From Micromonospora lupini (GTDB taxonomy: Bacteria > Actinomycetota > Actinomycetes > Mycobacteriales > Micromonosporaceae), in the NCBI RefSeq assembly GCF_026342015.1, contig NZ_JAPENL010000001.1, positions 992,001-1,056,000 of the forward strand: 64,000 bases of DNA, written 5' to 3'. Shown in pieces: positions 35,915-44,662 of the stretch. The translations under genes and the position numbers were made by a program. How positions within the stretch are numbered: the first letter of the stretch is position 1; every line of letters starts with the position of its first letter. The notes beneath the pieces were generated by a model. It searched no databases, was not told where the DNA came from, and was given only the letters and a program-made list of their open reading frames with translations.

Positions 35915-37423
35915 TCAGCGGAAGCAGTGCGCGATCGGCACCGTGCTGCCCTCGCAGTTGGTCGGCTCGTTCTCGACGACCACGCTCTCATCGTCGATCT
36001 TGACCTGGGCGTGCTCGGCGAAGATGCCGCCGGGCTTCACCGTGGCCGCGTTGTGGGCGACCTTGCTCGTGTAGAGCGCCACCGAGCCAGCGGTGGCGTA
36101 GATGCCGCCACCCTTGGACGTCGCGCCGACCGCCTCGTTGCCTGTCACGTCGCTGCCGCGTACGAGCAGGTTGGACTTCTCGGTGTAGATGCCCGCCCCG
36201 ATGCCGTGCGTGGTGTTGCCGTCGACCACGCTGTCGTCGAGGGGCAGCAGGCCCTTGACTGTGGAGATGGCCCCGCCGTTGACGGTGGAGGTGTTGCCGC
36301 GGATGGTCATCCTGCGCATCACCAGCACCGCGTCGGAGTTGGCGGCGCCACCGCCGACCTGGGCGGTGTTGTTCAGCAACTCGGTGTCGTACACCTTGGT
36401 CCGGGCCGAGAAGCTGGCCAGTCCGCCGCCCTGCCCGGCGCTGTTCTCGGCGAGCGTGGAGGTGTCCACGTCCGCCGCGCCCCGGTAGTTGCCGAGCCCG
36501 CCGCCGTAGCCGTTGGCGCTGTTGTGGCGGAACTCCGAGCGCTTCAGCGTCAGCACGCCGCCGTTGAGCAGGCCCCCGCCCTTGCCCGCGGCGCCGGATG
36601 CGCTGTTGCCGACGAATGTGGAGTCGGTCACCACCATGTTGCCGTCGTTGAAGATCCCACCGCCGCCGCCCTCGGGCGAGAGCGAGGTGCTCTGGGTGAC
36701 AGTGACCCGCTCCACCACTGCCGTCGCGCCGTGCACGACGTGCACGCTGCCGCCCTCGATCGCCGAACGGCCGTTGTGCAGCTCGAGGTCGCGCAGGGTC
36801 AGCTCGCCGCCGTCGCGGACGGTGAAGAAGCGGAACGGCGCGGCCTGGGCGTCGCGGGCGATTGTCGCGCCGGCGCCGTCGATGGTGATGGCCTGGTAGA
36901 TCACCGGCAGGCCGGACGTGTCGTCGGCCGGGTCGTGCGGCGGGGCGTCGGCGTCGCCGGGGGTCTCCGCGGCGTCGGCCTGCTCCCGCGCGTCGCGGAT
37001 CCCACCGTCGTACTGGTCGGTCTCGTGGAACGCCTCGGTGAGCGTGTACCGGCACCGGGGCGCGAGCCGCAGTTCCCCGCCGCCCTCCGCGTTGGCAGTC
37101 ACCAGCGCCGCCACCAGCTTCGCGGCGTCGCACGGCACCTCGACCACGCCATGCTTGCCGGTGCCCGGCGCGTGCGGTCGGGCCCGCTCGGCGTCGTCGC
37201 CGTCCCGCTCCGGCGCGGACCTGTCGCCGCCCTGCCGGTCGTCGTCGCGGCCGGCCGCGGTGGTCAACCTGTCCAGGCCCGGGAGGGAGAGGTCACGGTC
37301 GGCCGCCGCGGCGGCGCCGGCCGCCCCCACCACCAGACTTCCGGCCAGGAGCCCGCCGGCTAAGAACCATCGGGACCGCCGTCGGGGTCGGGCCGGGCGT
37401 TCTCCTCCTCGGTACGTGGACAT
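35915..37423 (-). CDS. Secreted right-handed beta-helix protein
   Basis: This 502-residue protein has a signal peptide (basic RPRRRSRW, then WFLAGGLLAGSLVVGAAGAA, cleavage near AAAAADR). The mature part has an Asp/Arg-rich linker and then about ten parallel-beta-helix coils with G-G-G/I turns (GGGGGIFNDG, GKGGGLLNGG, GGGLGNYRG, GGGIYATAG), as in pectate-lyase-like or polymorphic outer-membrane-like repeat proteins. The last segment has two cysteines that may form a disulphide. No catalytic motif for a pectate lyase is obvious. It is probably a cell-surface or extracellular carbohydrate-related protein. Confidence 0.8.
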   Translation of the reverse strand: MSTYRGGERPARPRRRSRWFLAGGLLAGSLVVGAAGAAAAADRDLSLPGLDRLTTAAGRDDDRQGGDRSAPERDGDDAERARPHAPGTGKHGVVEVPCDAAKLVAALVTANAEGGGELRLAPRCRYTLTEAFHETDQYDGGIRDAREQADAAETPGDADAPPHDPADDTSGLPVIYQAITIDGAGATIARDAQAAPFRFFTVRDGGELTLRDLELHNGRSAIEGGSVHVVHGATAVVERVTVTQSTSLSPEGGGGGIFNDGNMVVTDSTFVGNSASGAAGKGGGLLNGGVLTLKRSEFRHNSANGYGGGLGNYRGAADVDTSTLAENSAGQGGGLASFSARTKVYDTELLNNTAQVGGGAANSDAVLVMRRMTIRGNTSTVNGGAISTVKGLLPLDDSVVDGNTTHGIGAGIYTEKSNLLVRGSDVTGNEAVGATSKGGGIYATAGSVALYTSKVAHNAATVKPGGIFAEHAQVKIDDESVVVENEPTNCEGSTVPIAHCFR

Positions 37424-37590
37424 CAGGTGCCTGCCTTCCTGGGTACGTGACGTGACCGCGCCGATCGGGGCGTGGGGTGCTCGACGTGCCGCCGACCACC
37501 AAAGGTCACCATAAAACCGCAATACGGACAGGAAGGTGTGAACGTGAATAGTGCTGCCATTCATCTTTTACGACACCAGACGGTGCGGTC

Positions 37591-39684
37591 TCACCCGCCG
37601 ACGTGGATGCCGGGCCGGCGCAGCGGGTCCGGCTCGGTACGACGAATGATCTCCCGCACCACAGGCGGGGTGTCCCCCCGGCCGAGGATCAGGTAGCGCA
37701 GCAGGTGCGCGATCGGGCTGCCCTCGGACCACTCGAAGTGCGCGTGCGGGCGTACCCCGGTGGCGTCGCGCAGCGCGAGCAGGATCGCGGCTATCGCGTT
37801 CGGCGCGGCGGGGCTGCTGGCCCGCAGCACCCGGAAGCCGGCCACCTCGACACCGTGCACCCGCAGCACCTGGCTGAACTCCGACGGATCCACCACGTCG
37901 ATCTCCAGGAACAGCACGTCCGCGGCCCCGGGCACCGGGTTCATGCCCCGCTGCGCCCGCTCCTTGATCGTGTATTCCTTCACCGAGCCGCTCTGCCGCT
38001 TGTTCGCGATGAGGTGCAACTGCCCGTCGTGAGCCAGCGACTCGGCGACGAACCGGCGGGCCGGCTCGTCGAACTCGATCCGCTCGGCGCGCAGCTCAGT
38101 CGTCCGGGTGACCCGGGAGATCAGCGACACCACGATGATGCCGAGAATGAACAGCGCCGAGATGGTGATCCCGTCCGGCTGCTCGACGACGTTCTCCAAC
38201 AGCGCGTACAGCAGCACCAGGGTCAGCACCGTGAAGCCGACGCCGGCGACGCGCTGGCGGCGCCGCACCGCGGCGATGGTCACCGCCACCGCCCCGGAGA
38301 CCATCATCGCCAGGATGCCTGTCGCGTACGCCCCGGCCTGGGCGTTGACGTCGGCCCGGAAGGCGATCGTGATGGCGACGCTGACGACTGTGTAGACGAT
38401 CACCACCGGGCGTACCGCGCGCGCCCACTCCGGGGCCATGCCGTACGAGGGCAGGTAACGGGGCACGATGTTGATCAGCCCGGCCATTGCCGACGCGCCG
38501 GCGAACCAGAGGATGAACACACTGCTCACGTCGTAGACGGTGCCGAACACCTCGCCGAGATAGGTGTGCGCCAGGAAGGCCAACGCCCGACCGTTCGCGG
38601 GACCACCCGGGCGGAACTCGGCGGCGGGAATGAGCGCGGTGGTCACGAAGGTCGTCGAGATCAGGTACACCGACATGATCAACGCGGCGGTGGTGAGCAG
38701 CCGGCGGGTGTTGCGGATCCGGGCGGCCAGCCGGGCCTCCCGGTCCGGCCCGTCGGCCGACACCAGCGGCATCATGCTGACGCCCGTCTCGAAGCCGGAC
38801 AGCCCCAGCACCAGCAGCGGGAACGCCAGCACGGCGGTGAGCAGGACGTGACCCGCCCCGCCGCCCGCGGTCACCGCTGTGGTCCAGTCCGACACGATGG
38901 CGGGGTCCTCGACGATCCGGGCGACCGCGACCACCACGATCACCGCGTTGAGGACGAGGAAGACCGCCACCAGCGGAATGGCCACCACCACGGCCTCACG
39001 GAAGCCGAGCAGGAACACGCCGCCGAGGACGAGCAGCAGCGCCACGGTGACCACCACCGGCACCGCCGGGCCGTGCAGGGCGTCGGGCAGGTACGGGTTC
39101 TCCAGCAGGTGCACGGTGGCGTCGGCCGAGGACAGGGTGATCGTGATGATCCACGAGGTGGCCACGAACCCGAGCAGCACGAGCACGAAGATCTTGCCCC
39201 GCCAGAACGGCAACAGCCGTTCCAGCATCGCCACCGAGCCCTGCCCGTGCGGACTCTCCTGAGCCACCCGGCGATACATGGGCAGCATGCCGAACAGGGT
39301 CAGCGCGACGATCAGCAGAGTCGCCAGCGGGGACAGCGCGCCGGCGGCCACAGCCGCGATGCCCGGCAGGTACGAGAGGGTCGAGAAGTAGTCCACGCCG
39401 GTCAGGCACATCACCTGCCACCAGGCGTGCCTGCGGTTCTGCCCCTCGCCCGCCTCCGGGCCCGGCGGCTGCACCTGGTGCTGGAAGAGCCACCGGCGCA
39501 GCGGACTGGCCGGGGGCGCCGACCGGGCCGGGCTGGCGACCCGCTCGGGCACCACGACGCCCTGCCTGCCCCCTGAGTGCGGGCGGGCCGGGTCGCGGGC
39601 GGCGCGCAGGGCCGGGTCCGGCCCTGTCGGCGTGTGGCGTCGTCCGCTCCAGCGTCGCGGTTTCGCCCGGTGCTCGTCAGCCAT
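37591..39684 (-). CDS. APC-superfamily permease
   Basis: This 697-residue permease has a disordered N-terminal about 80 residues. About twelve membrane helices follow ([20 protein letters not shown] at the first, with the unwound-helix region), and a cytoplasmic C-terminal domain of about 170 residues begins near [14 protein letters not shown]. The overall layout resembles large amino-acid or potassium-type APC transporters; the substrate is not assignable. ATG 39684 is chosen over upstream starts because the conserved disordered tail begins there. The 167-base gap to the beta-helix gene is relatively AT-rich and probably holds the latter's promoter. Confidence 0.82.
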   Translation of the reverse strand: MADEHRAKPRRWSGRRHTPTGPDPALRAARDPARPHSGGRQGVVVPERVASPARSAPPASPLRRWLFQHQVQPPGPEAGEGQNRRHAWWQVMCLTGVDYFSTLSYLPGIAAVAAGALSPLATLLIVALTLFGMLPMYRRVAQESPHGQGSVAMLERLLPFWRGKIFVLVLLGFVATSWIITITLSSADATVHLLENPYLPDALHGPAVPVVVTVALLLVLGGVFLLGFREAVVVAIPLVAVFLVLNAVIVVVAVARIVEDPAIVSDWTTAVTAGGGAGHVLLTAVLAFPLLVLGLSGFETGVSMMPLVSADGPDREARLAARIRNTRRLLTTAALIMSVYLISTTFVTTALIPAAEFRPGGPANGRALAFLAHTYLGEVFGTVYDVSSVFILWFAGASAMAGLINIVPRYLPSYGMAPEWARAVRPVVIVYTVVSVAITIAFRADVNAQAGAYATGILAMMVSGAVAVTIAAVRRRQRVAGVGFTVLTLVLLYALLENVVEQPDGITISALFILGIIVVSLISRVTRTTELRAERIEFDEPARRFVAESLAHDGQLHLIANKRQSGSVKEYTIKERAQRGMNPVPGAADVLFLEIDVVDPSEFSQVLRVHGVEVAGFRVLRASSPAAPNAIAAILLALRDATGVRPHAHFEWSEGSPIAHLLRYLILGRGDTPPVVREIIRRTEPDPLRRPGIHVGG

Positions 39685-39771
39685 CGCCCGTCCCACCCTC
39701 GCAGGTCCTGATCCGACGGTAGGTGGTCGCCGGCGCTGCGACAGGCGGAACCGGGCACGCGGATGGCCTGC

Positions 39772-40173
39772 TCAGGACAGGTCCGGTCCGGCGAGCAGCC
39801 GAGCCAGGGCCGGCGGGTCGGCGACGGTGACAGTGGCCGCGGGATGCCGGGGCCAGCCGCCGGGCGCCAGGGCCGGCACCGGCACGCCGAAGCGCAGACA
39901 GACACCGCCCGCCGTGCTGCTGCCGAAGCTCACGCCGCCGTCGACCAGCGACAGGTGGGGGCCGATCACCCGCCACCAGCGGTACGGGCCGGCCGCCTCG
40001 GCGCCGATCACGTTGTCCCGACCGGTGCGCAGCCGCCACGGCCCGTACCGGATCAGGAGGTCCTGGTCGGTGACGGCGACCCAGGCCGTCGCCGGGCGGA
40101 CGCCCAGCAGCGCCAGCGCCGGACGGAACGCCGGGTCGAAGCGGAACGGGAACCGGGCCGGAGCGGTGGTCAT
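39772..40173 (-). CDS. Conserved actinobacterial hypothetical protein
   Basis: This 133-residue protein begins at ATG 40173 (TTAPARFPFRFDPAFRP). A compact beta-rich core follows (TAWVAVTDQDLLIRYGPWRL, WWRVIGPHLSLVDGGVSFG), which resembles a small PH-like or GRAM-like domain. The C-terminal part (LAPGGWPRHPAATVTVADP, then PALARLL) is typical of a family I have seen in actinomycete genomes but cannot name. Function unknown. Confidence 0.6.
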   Translation of the reverse strand: MTTAPARFPFRFDPAFRPALALLGVRPATAWVAVTDQDLLIRYGPWRLRTGRDNVIGAEAAGPYRWWRVIGPHLSLVDGGVSFGSSTAGGVCLRFGVPVPALAPGGWPRHPAATVTVADPPALARLLAGPDLS

Positions 40174-40614
40174 CGCGCACCGGGACGGGCGGCGGGTCGC
40201 GGCACCGGGCCACCCGGCCGCAGCGGGCCGGGCCGCGCGGGGCGGGGTCGGGCGGCGGGCCGGCGCCGGGCCAGGACGGTCATGGCGCGGGCGTACCCCG
40301 TACGGGCCGACCGACACCCCCGGCCGGCGACCCGTCGACGGCCGGGCGCCACGCCGGCGGCCCGGACCCCCGCCACCGTGCGGTGACCCGCCCCAACGCG
40401 TGGCCACCGCGCCGGCCGGCGGTCCGTCCCGTCACCGCCGGCCGGCGCAGCGAGCCCGGCCCGCACCGGCTCCCCCGCCGCCGGCCGGCACCCCCCGGGC
40501 CGGCCGACGACGGCAGACGGTCGACACCCCCCGAGCCGACCGGCTGACTCCCCGTCGCCGCCCGGAGAACACCGGTCGACGAGCGGGTGGGTGGAGCTGG
40601 TGGGGCGAACGCGC
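40174..40614. other. Gene-free GC-rich stretch
   Basis: About 440 bases of extremely GC-rich, simple-looking sequence with many CCGGCC-type runs. The frames that stay open are arginine/proline-rich shadows. I see no gene or repeat here apart from the terminator at its right end. Confidence 0.5.
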
Positions 40615-40653
40615 CCCCGCGCTCCGCCGCCCCCACACGGGCGGAGCGCGGGG
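40615..40653 (-). terminator. Terminator hairpin of the DUF5995 gene
   Basis: CCCCGCGCTCCGCC (40615-40628) and GGCGGAGCGCGGGG (40640-40653) are perfectly complementary with an 11-base loop. On the minus strand it lies 15 bases after the DUF5995 stop. Confidence 0.85.
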
Positions 40654-40667
40654 ACCCCCCGTCCCGG

Positions 40668-41438
40668 CTACTGCAGGAACGCCCCGAGGGGCGAGAGCAG
40701 CAACCGGCCGAGCGCGGCGGCGTTGTCGTCCAACCGCGTGCGCTCACACTCGCGGGCGTCCGGATCGTGCCGGCACCGCCAGATCTTCTGCGCGTTGCGC
40801 CAGGCGACATCGCGTGTGTACTCGACCAGTTCCCCCTGGTACCAGTCGTCGATGTCGCCGTTGAGCATGTCGATGAGCAGCTGCCACCGCTCCAGATAGC
40901 CTCGGCGCAGGCCGGGGATCTTGTCCGCGAAGATGTTGTTGATCTCGAGGTAGTCGTGGTGCTGGTCGGTGCCGTCGACAGGCTCCGACTCCAGATGGTC
41001 GAACGTCGTCACCAACGCGAACGGCAGGTCGAAGTTGATGTGCGCGTTCACACCGGCCGCCGCCGACGGCAACGGTCGGGCGTCCGGCCCACGCATCCGC
41101 GAGAACAGACACGACCACGCCTTCGGCGTGCCCGGGCTGGAGTCGGTCCACAACCGCAGGGCGTCGAAGTAGCGGGCCGCGAACTCGACGTCCAGCCGGG
41201 AGAGGAACGCCGGGTCGACGAAACGGTCGTCGTACAGGCCGTCCAGCACGCTGCTGGTGATCGTCAGGTAGAGCCTGTTGAAGTCGGCGAGCGGGCAGCT
41301 CGCCTCCAGCGGCGGCAGCCGCACCAGCATGTCCTGGAGCTTGGTGAGGTGATCGACCACCGCCGGCACGTCCGCCGGGTGATCGGCGAGCAGGTCGACG
41401 ATGTCCCGGTGCACGGGCCCCCAGACGGGTTCGGTCAT
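40668..41438 (-). CDS. DUF5995 family protein
   Basis: This 256-residue helical protein has the signature GVNAHINFDLPFALVTT near residue 128 and a following EINNIFADKIPGLRRGYLER. The family has conserved His/Asp residues that suggest a metal site, but its function is not known. It is a single gene with its own terminator, located between a gene-free region and the LAL regulator. Confidence 0.8.
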   Translation of the reverse strand: MTEPVWGPVHRDIVDLLADHPADVPAVVDHLTKLQDMLVRLPPLEASCPLADFNRLYLTITSSVLDGLYDDRFVDPAFLSRLDVEFAARYFDALRLWTDSSPGTPKAWSCLFSRMRGPDARPLPSAAAGVNAHINFDLPFALVTTFDHLESEPVDGTDQHHDYLEINNIFADKIPGLRRGYLERWQLLIDMLNGDIDDWYQGELVEYTRDVAWRNAQKIWRCRHDPDARECERTRLDDNAAALGRLLLSPLGAFLQ

Positions 41439-41528
41439 CTCTCCTCCATAGTGGTCGTGACGCCCCCGGGACGCCGTCGACGGGGCTCAGCCTCTCAGCC
41501 GAGGCCCGCCGTCGGGATCAGTAGAACG

Positions 41529-41562
41529 ACGTATCCCGGCGCACACACACGCCGGGATACGT
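41529..41562 (-). terminator. Terminator hairpin of the LAL regulator
   Basis: Perfect 13-base arms ACGTATCCCGGCG (41529-41541) and CGCCGGGATACGT (41550-41562) with an 8-base CA-repeat loop, 11 bases beyond the stop of the LAL gene. It is also symmetrical enough to serve the other strand. Confidence 0.85.
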
Positions 41563-41572
41563 ACCCGCGCCG

Positions 41573-44470
41573 TCAGCCGCGGGAGTTGCGCAGCATGATC
41601 GCGCTGGCCTGGACGCGGGTGCGGACCTGGAGTTTGTCGAAGATGTGCGACACGTGCACACCGATGGTCCGCTCGCTGATGAACAGCCGCTGCCCGATCT
41701 CCCGGTTGGTCAGCCCCTCCGCGACGAGCGCCAGCACCTCGCGCTCCCGGACGGTGAGAGCCGCCAACTCGTCGTCGACCGGCTCGGCCGACGCGGCGGG
41801 GCGCGCGCCGTCGGCGGCGTGCTCCTCCAGCGACACCCGAGCCCGCCCCGCCAACTCCCGGATCTCCGAGGTCAACGGCACCGCGCCCAACCCCTGCGCC
41901 ACCCGGTACGCCTCCCGCAGCAGCTTGCCCGCGGTGGCCACCCGACTGCGTCGGGCCAGCAAAGCCTCGGCCTGCCGCAGCCGGGAGTACGCCGCCGGAT
42001 AGGGGTGGTTACGGCGGTCCCACTCGGCGACCGAGGTCGCCCACAGTTCCGGGTCGCTGCCATCGAGGCGGCTCACCTCGGCGGCACACAGCGCCAGGAA
42101 GCCCTCCACCACCGACCGCACCGGTCGGGCCGCTCCGGCGCTCTTGCGGGCCATCCGATCGGCGACGTCGCGCAGCCGGCGTACGGCCGTCGGGTCCACG
42201 TCCACGGTGCGGCTGGCGTGCGCCTCCGCCTCGGCGCGCAGCCCGTGCCAGACCAGGGCGGACAGGATCATCACGTCGTCGGAGCGGCTCTCGGTGAGGC
42301 CGCGCTGGACCGCCAGCCGCGCCACGTCGTGCCTGCCCTCCCACATCGCCAACCCGGAGCGCAGGGTGAGCAGCGGAATGACGTGGCGTGCCCCACCGCC
42401 GGCGAGCAGGGTCGCCACCGCGTCGAGGTCCCGACCGGCGGCCTCGATGTCGCCGTAGCCCACCGAGAGCCGGCAGCGGGCCAGCAGCAGCTCGACAGCG
42501 TCCGCCCCGGACGGTCGGTGTCGCAGCGCCGCCGCGACCACCTTCTCCGCCTCGGCCCACTGCCCCACCCGGAACAGCCCGTTGATGGCGATGGCCAGCA
42601 GCCGGGTGCCCCAGGTGCGGCCCAGCCCCAGCTCGGCCACCCGCTCGGCGCCCCGCCGGGCCACCACCACGCCCTCTTCGAGGATGTTCAGCGGCCCGGT
42701 CAGCAGCTCCGCCAGGTGCAGGTAGGCGCAGGCGACGTCCTCGGGCTGGCCGGCGCGCTCGGCGGTGTCGAGGGCGTCGCGCATGACCGCCAGACCGGCG
42801 TCCGGGTCCTCCAGAAAGGCGTCGCTGAAGCCCAGCGCCGAGCTGGCCAGCACGACCTCGGTAGCGGAACCCTCCACGTCCGCGGCCAGCGCCAGCGCCT
42901 CCCGCGCCCGCTCGCCGGCGTCGGCGTAGCGGCCCAGGTGCAGCAGCAGCTCGGCCAGCCGCGCGGCGGCGGCGGCCCGATCCCGCGGCGAGCAGTCAGC
43001 GGTCTCCAGCGCCCGCTCGTACTCCTCCTCGGCAAGCGCCGACCGCCCCGCGGCGGCCAGATACCGTGCCCGGCGGATGTGCAGCGCGCAGGTCGGCGCA
43101 CCGCCGCGCACCGCGGCCAGCTCCTCCAGCAGCGCCAACGCGCGGGCGTGCTCCCCGCAGTGGTGAGCCGCCTCCGCCGCGTTGCCGAGCAGCTCGATCC
43201 GGTCGCCCTCGAGCGAACCGGAGTCGCCGGCCAGGTGCAGGGCCGCCGTCCAGTGGCGGTGCGCCTCGGCGTAACCGTGCAGCCGCTCGGCCTCCTGCGC
43301 GGCGGCCACCGCCGCCGGCAACGCCCGCGCCGGCTCACCGGCCAACCGCCAGTGATGCGCCAGCCGGGCCTGGTGCAGTTCGCCCGGCGCCGCGGTCAGC
43401 GCCTCGGCGTAGCGGCGGTGCAGCCCGGAGCGCTCGGCCGGCAGCAGCTCGTGCGCCAGCACCTCGGCGACCAGGCGGTGCCGCAGCCGGTAGCCGTCGT
43501 CGTCGCCGACCAGCAGCCGGTGCGCGACCGCGGCACGCGCGGCGTCGATCAGCTCGTCCTCCGGCAGCCGCAACACCTCGGCCAACAGCCAGTGCTGCAC
43601 GGGCTCGACGCCCGCCGCCACGGCGTGCACCACGGCGTGCGCGTGCTGCGGCAACGCGTCGACCCGGTCGAGGAAGATCTCCCGCAGCGTCTCGGACAGC
43701 CCGTCCCGCCCGTCGCGCAGGTCGCGGGCCAACTCCTCGATGACGAACGGGTTGCCGCCGCTGCGCTGCCACACCTGCTCGGCCGCGTCGGCCGGGAGCG
43801 CCCGGCCGACCACCGCGGCGGCGAGCTGCTCGGTGCCGGCGCGGTCCAGCGGGGACAGGTCGAGCACGCGGACCGTCCGCAGCCGGCGCAGCTCGGTGAG
43901 CACCCGACGCAGCGGATGCGCGCCCTGCAACGACTCGGCCCGCACCGCGGCCAGCACCGAGAGCTGGAGGTCACCGAGCCCGGCCAGCAGATAGAGCAGG
44001 AGCTGCCGGGTGCTGCGGTCGACCCACTGGAGGTCGTCCAGGATCAGCACCAGCGGTCGCCCCTCGGCGATCAGGTGCAGGCCCCTGGAGACGCGTTCCA
44101 GCAGGGCGCCCGCGCCGTCCGGGCTGCCCGTCTCGTCCGCGAACATCTGCAACAGCCCGCGCACCGCCGAGGAGGTGCGCGCCTGCGCGGCGGACAGGTC
44201 CGCGTCGAAACGCCGCAGCGCCTGCAGCAACGGGTGCAGCGGCGAGGCGTCGCCGATGTCCAGGCAACTGCCGGTCAGCACCAATGCGCCCTGGTCGCGC
44301 AATCGGGCACCGATCTCACCGAGGAGGCGCGTCTTGCCCACACCGCTCTCACCGGTCAGGAAGACGGCGGCCGTCTGCCCCTGTGCCACGTCACCGAGCA
44401 GCGCCGACCGAACCGTCTGCACCAGCTCGGCCCGGCCCACGAGCGGTGCGGTGTCCACATCGCTGGCCAT
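41573..44470 (-). CDS. LAL-type LuxR-family regulator with AAA ATPase
   Basis: This 965-residue regulator has a Walker A LTGESGVGKTRLLGEIG near residue 42 and Walker B LVLILDDLQWVDRSTR near 145. A long TPR-like helical middle follows, and a C-terminal LuxR helix-turn-helix (LTVREREVLALVAEGLTNRE, then IGQRLFISERTIGVHVSHIF). These proteins sense a metabolite or nucleotide state and activate transcription as large assemblies. It starts at ATG 44470. The divergent neighbour at 44663 shares its ATPase type, so cross-regulation in the intergenic region 44471-44662 is plausible. Confidence 0.9.
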   Translation of the reverse strand: MASDVDTAPLVGRAELVQTVRSALLGDVAQGQTAAVFLTGESGVGKTRLLGEIGARLRDQGALVLTGSCLDIGDASPLHPLLQALRRFDADLSAAQARTSSAVRGLLQMFADETGSPDGAGALLERVSRGLHLIAEGRPLVLILDDLQWVDRSTRQLLLYLLAGLGDLQLSVLAAVRAESLQGAHPLRRVLTELRRLRTVRVLDLSPLDRAGTEQLAAAVVGRALPADAAEQVWQRSGGNPFVIEELARDLRDGRDGLSETLREIFLDRVDALPQHAHAVVHAVAAGVEPVQHWLLAEVLRLPEDELIDAARAAVAHRLLVGDDDGYRLRHRLVAEVLAHELLPAERSGLHRRYAEALTAAPGELHQARLAHHWRLAGEPARALPAAVAAAQEAERLHGYAEAHRHWTAALHLAGDSGSLEGDRIELLGNAAEAAHHCGEHARALALLEELAAVRGGAPTCALHIRRARYLAAAGRSALAEEEYERALETADCSPRDRAAAAARLAELLLHLGRYADAGERAREALALAADVEGSATEVVLASSALGFSDAFLEDPDAGLAVMRDALDTAERAGQPEDVACAYLHLAELLTGPLNILEEGVVVARRGAERVAELGLGRTWGTRLLAIAINGLFRVGQWAEAEKVVAAALRHRPSGADAVELLLARCRLSVGYGDIEAAGRDLDAVATLLAGGGARHVIPLLTLRSGLAMWEGRHDVARLAVQRGLTESRSDDVMILSALVWHGLRAEAEAHASRTVDVDPTAVRRLRDVADRMARKSAGAARPVRSVVEGFLALCAAEVSRLDGSDPELWATSVAEWDRRNHPYPAAYSRLRQAEALLARRSRVATAGKLLREAYRVAQGLGAVPLTSEIRELAGRARVSLEEHAADGARPAASAEPVDDELAALTVREREVLALVAEGLTNREIGQRLFISERTIGVHVSHIFDKLQVRTRVQASAIMLRNSRG

Positions 44471-44662
44471 GGGACGCAGCCTAATCACACGCCCCCGTAC
44501 CGTTCTACGGCCATCTGCCGCTTGTGGTACTCCTCGCGTCGACATTGCGACTAATGGTTGCGAGTGGCCGACATACGTCGTTCTGCCGATCCCCCGTCAG
44601 CCCAGGAGTGCCAATCTCCGAGGGTCGTCAGCCATCAGCGGGGGAAGGACCGGTGCGTACCC

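Noticed and set aside
40174..40614. Small genes in the GC-rich gap
   Set aside because: All frames are Pro/Arg/Ala shadows without ribosome sites or recognisable domains.
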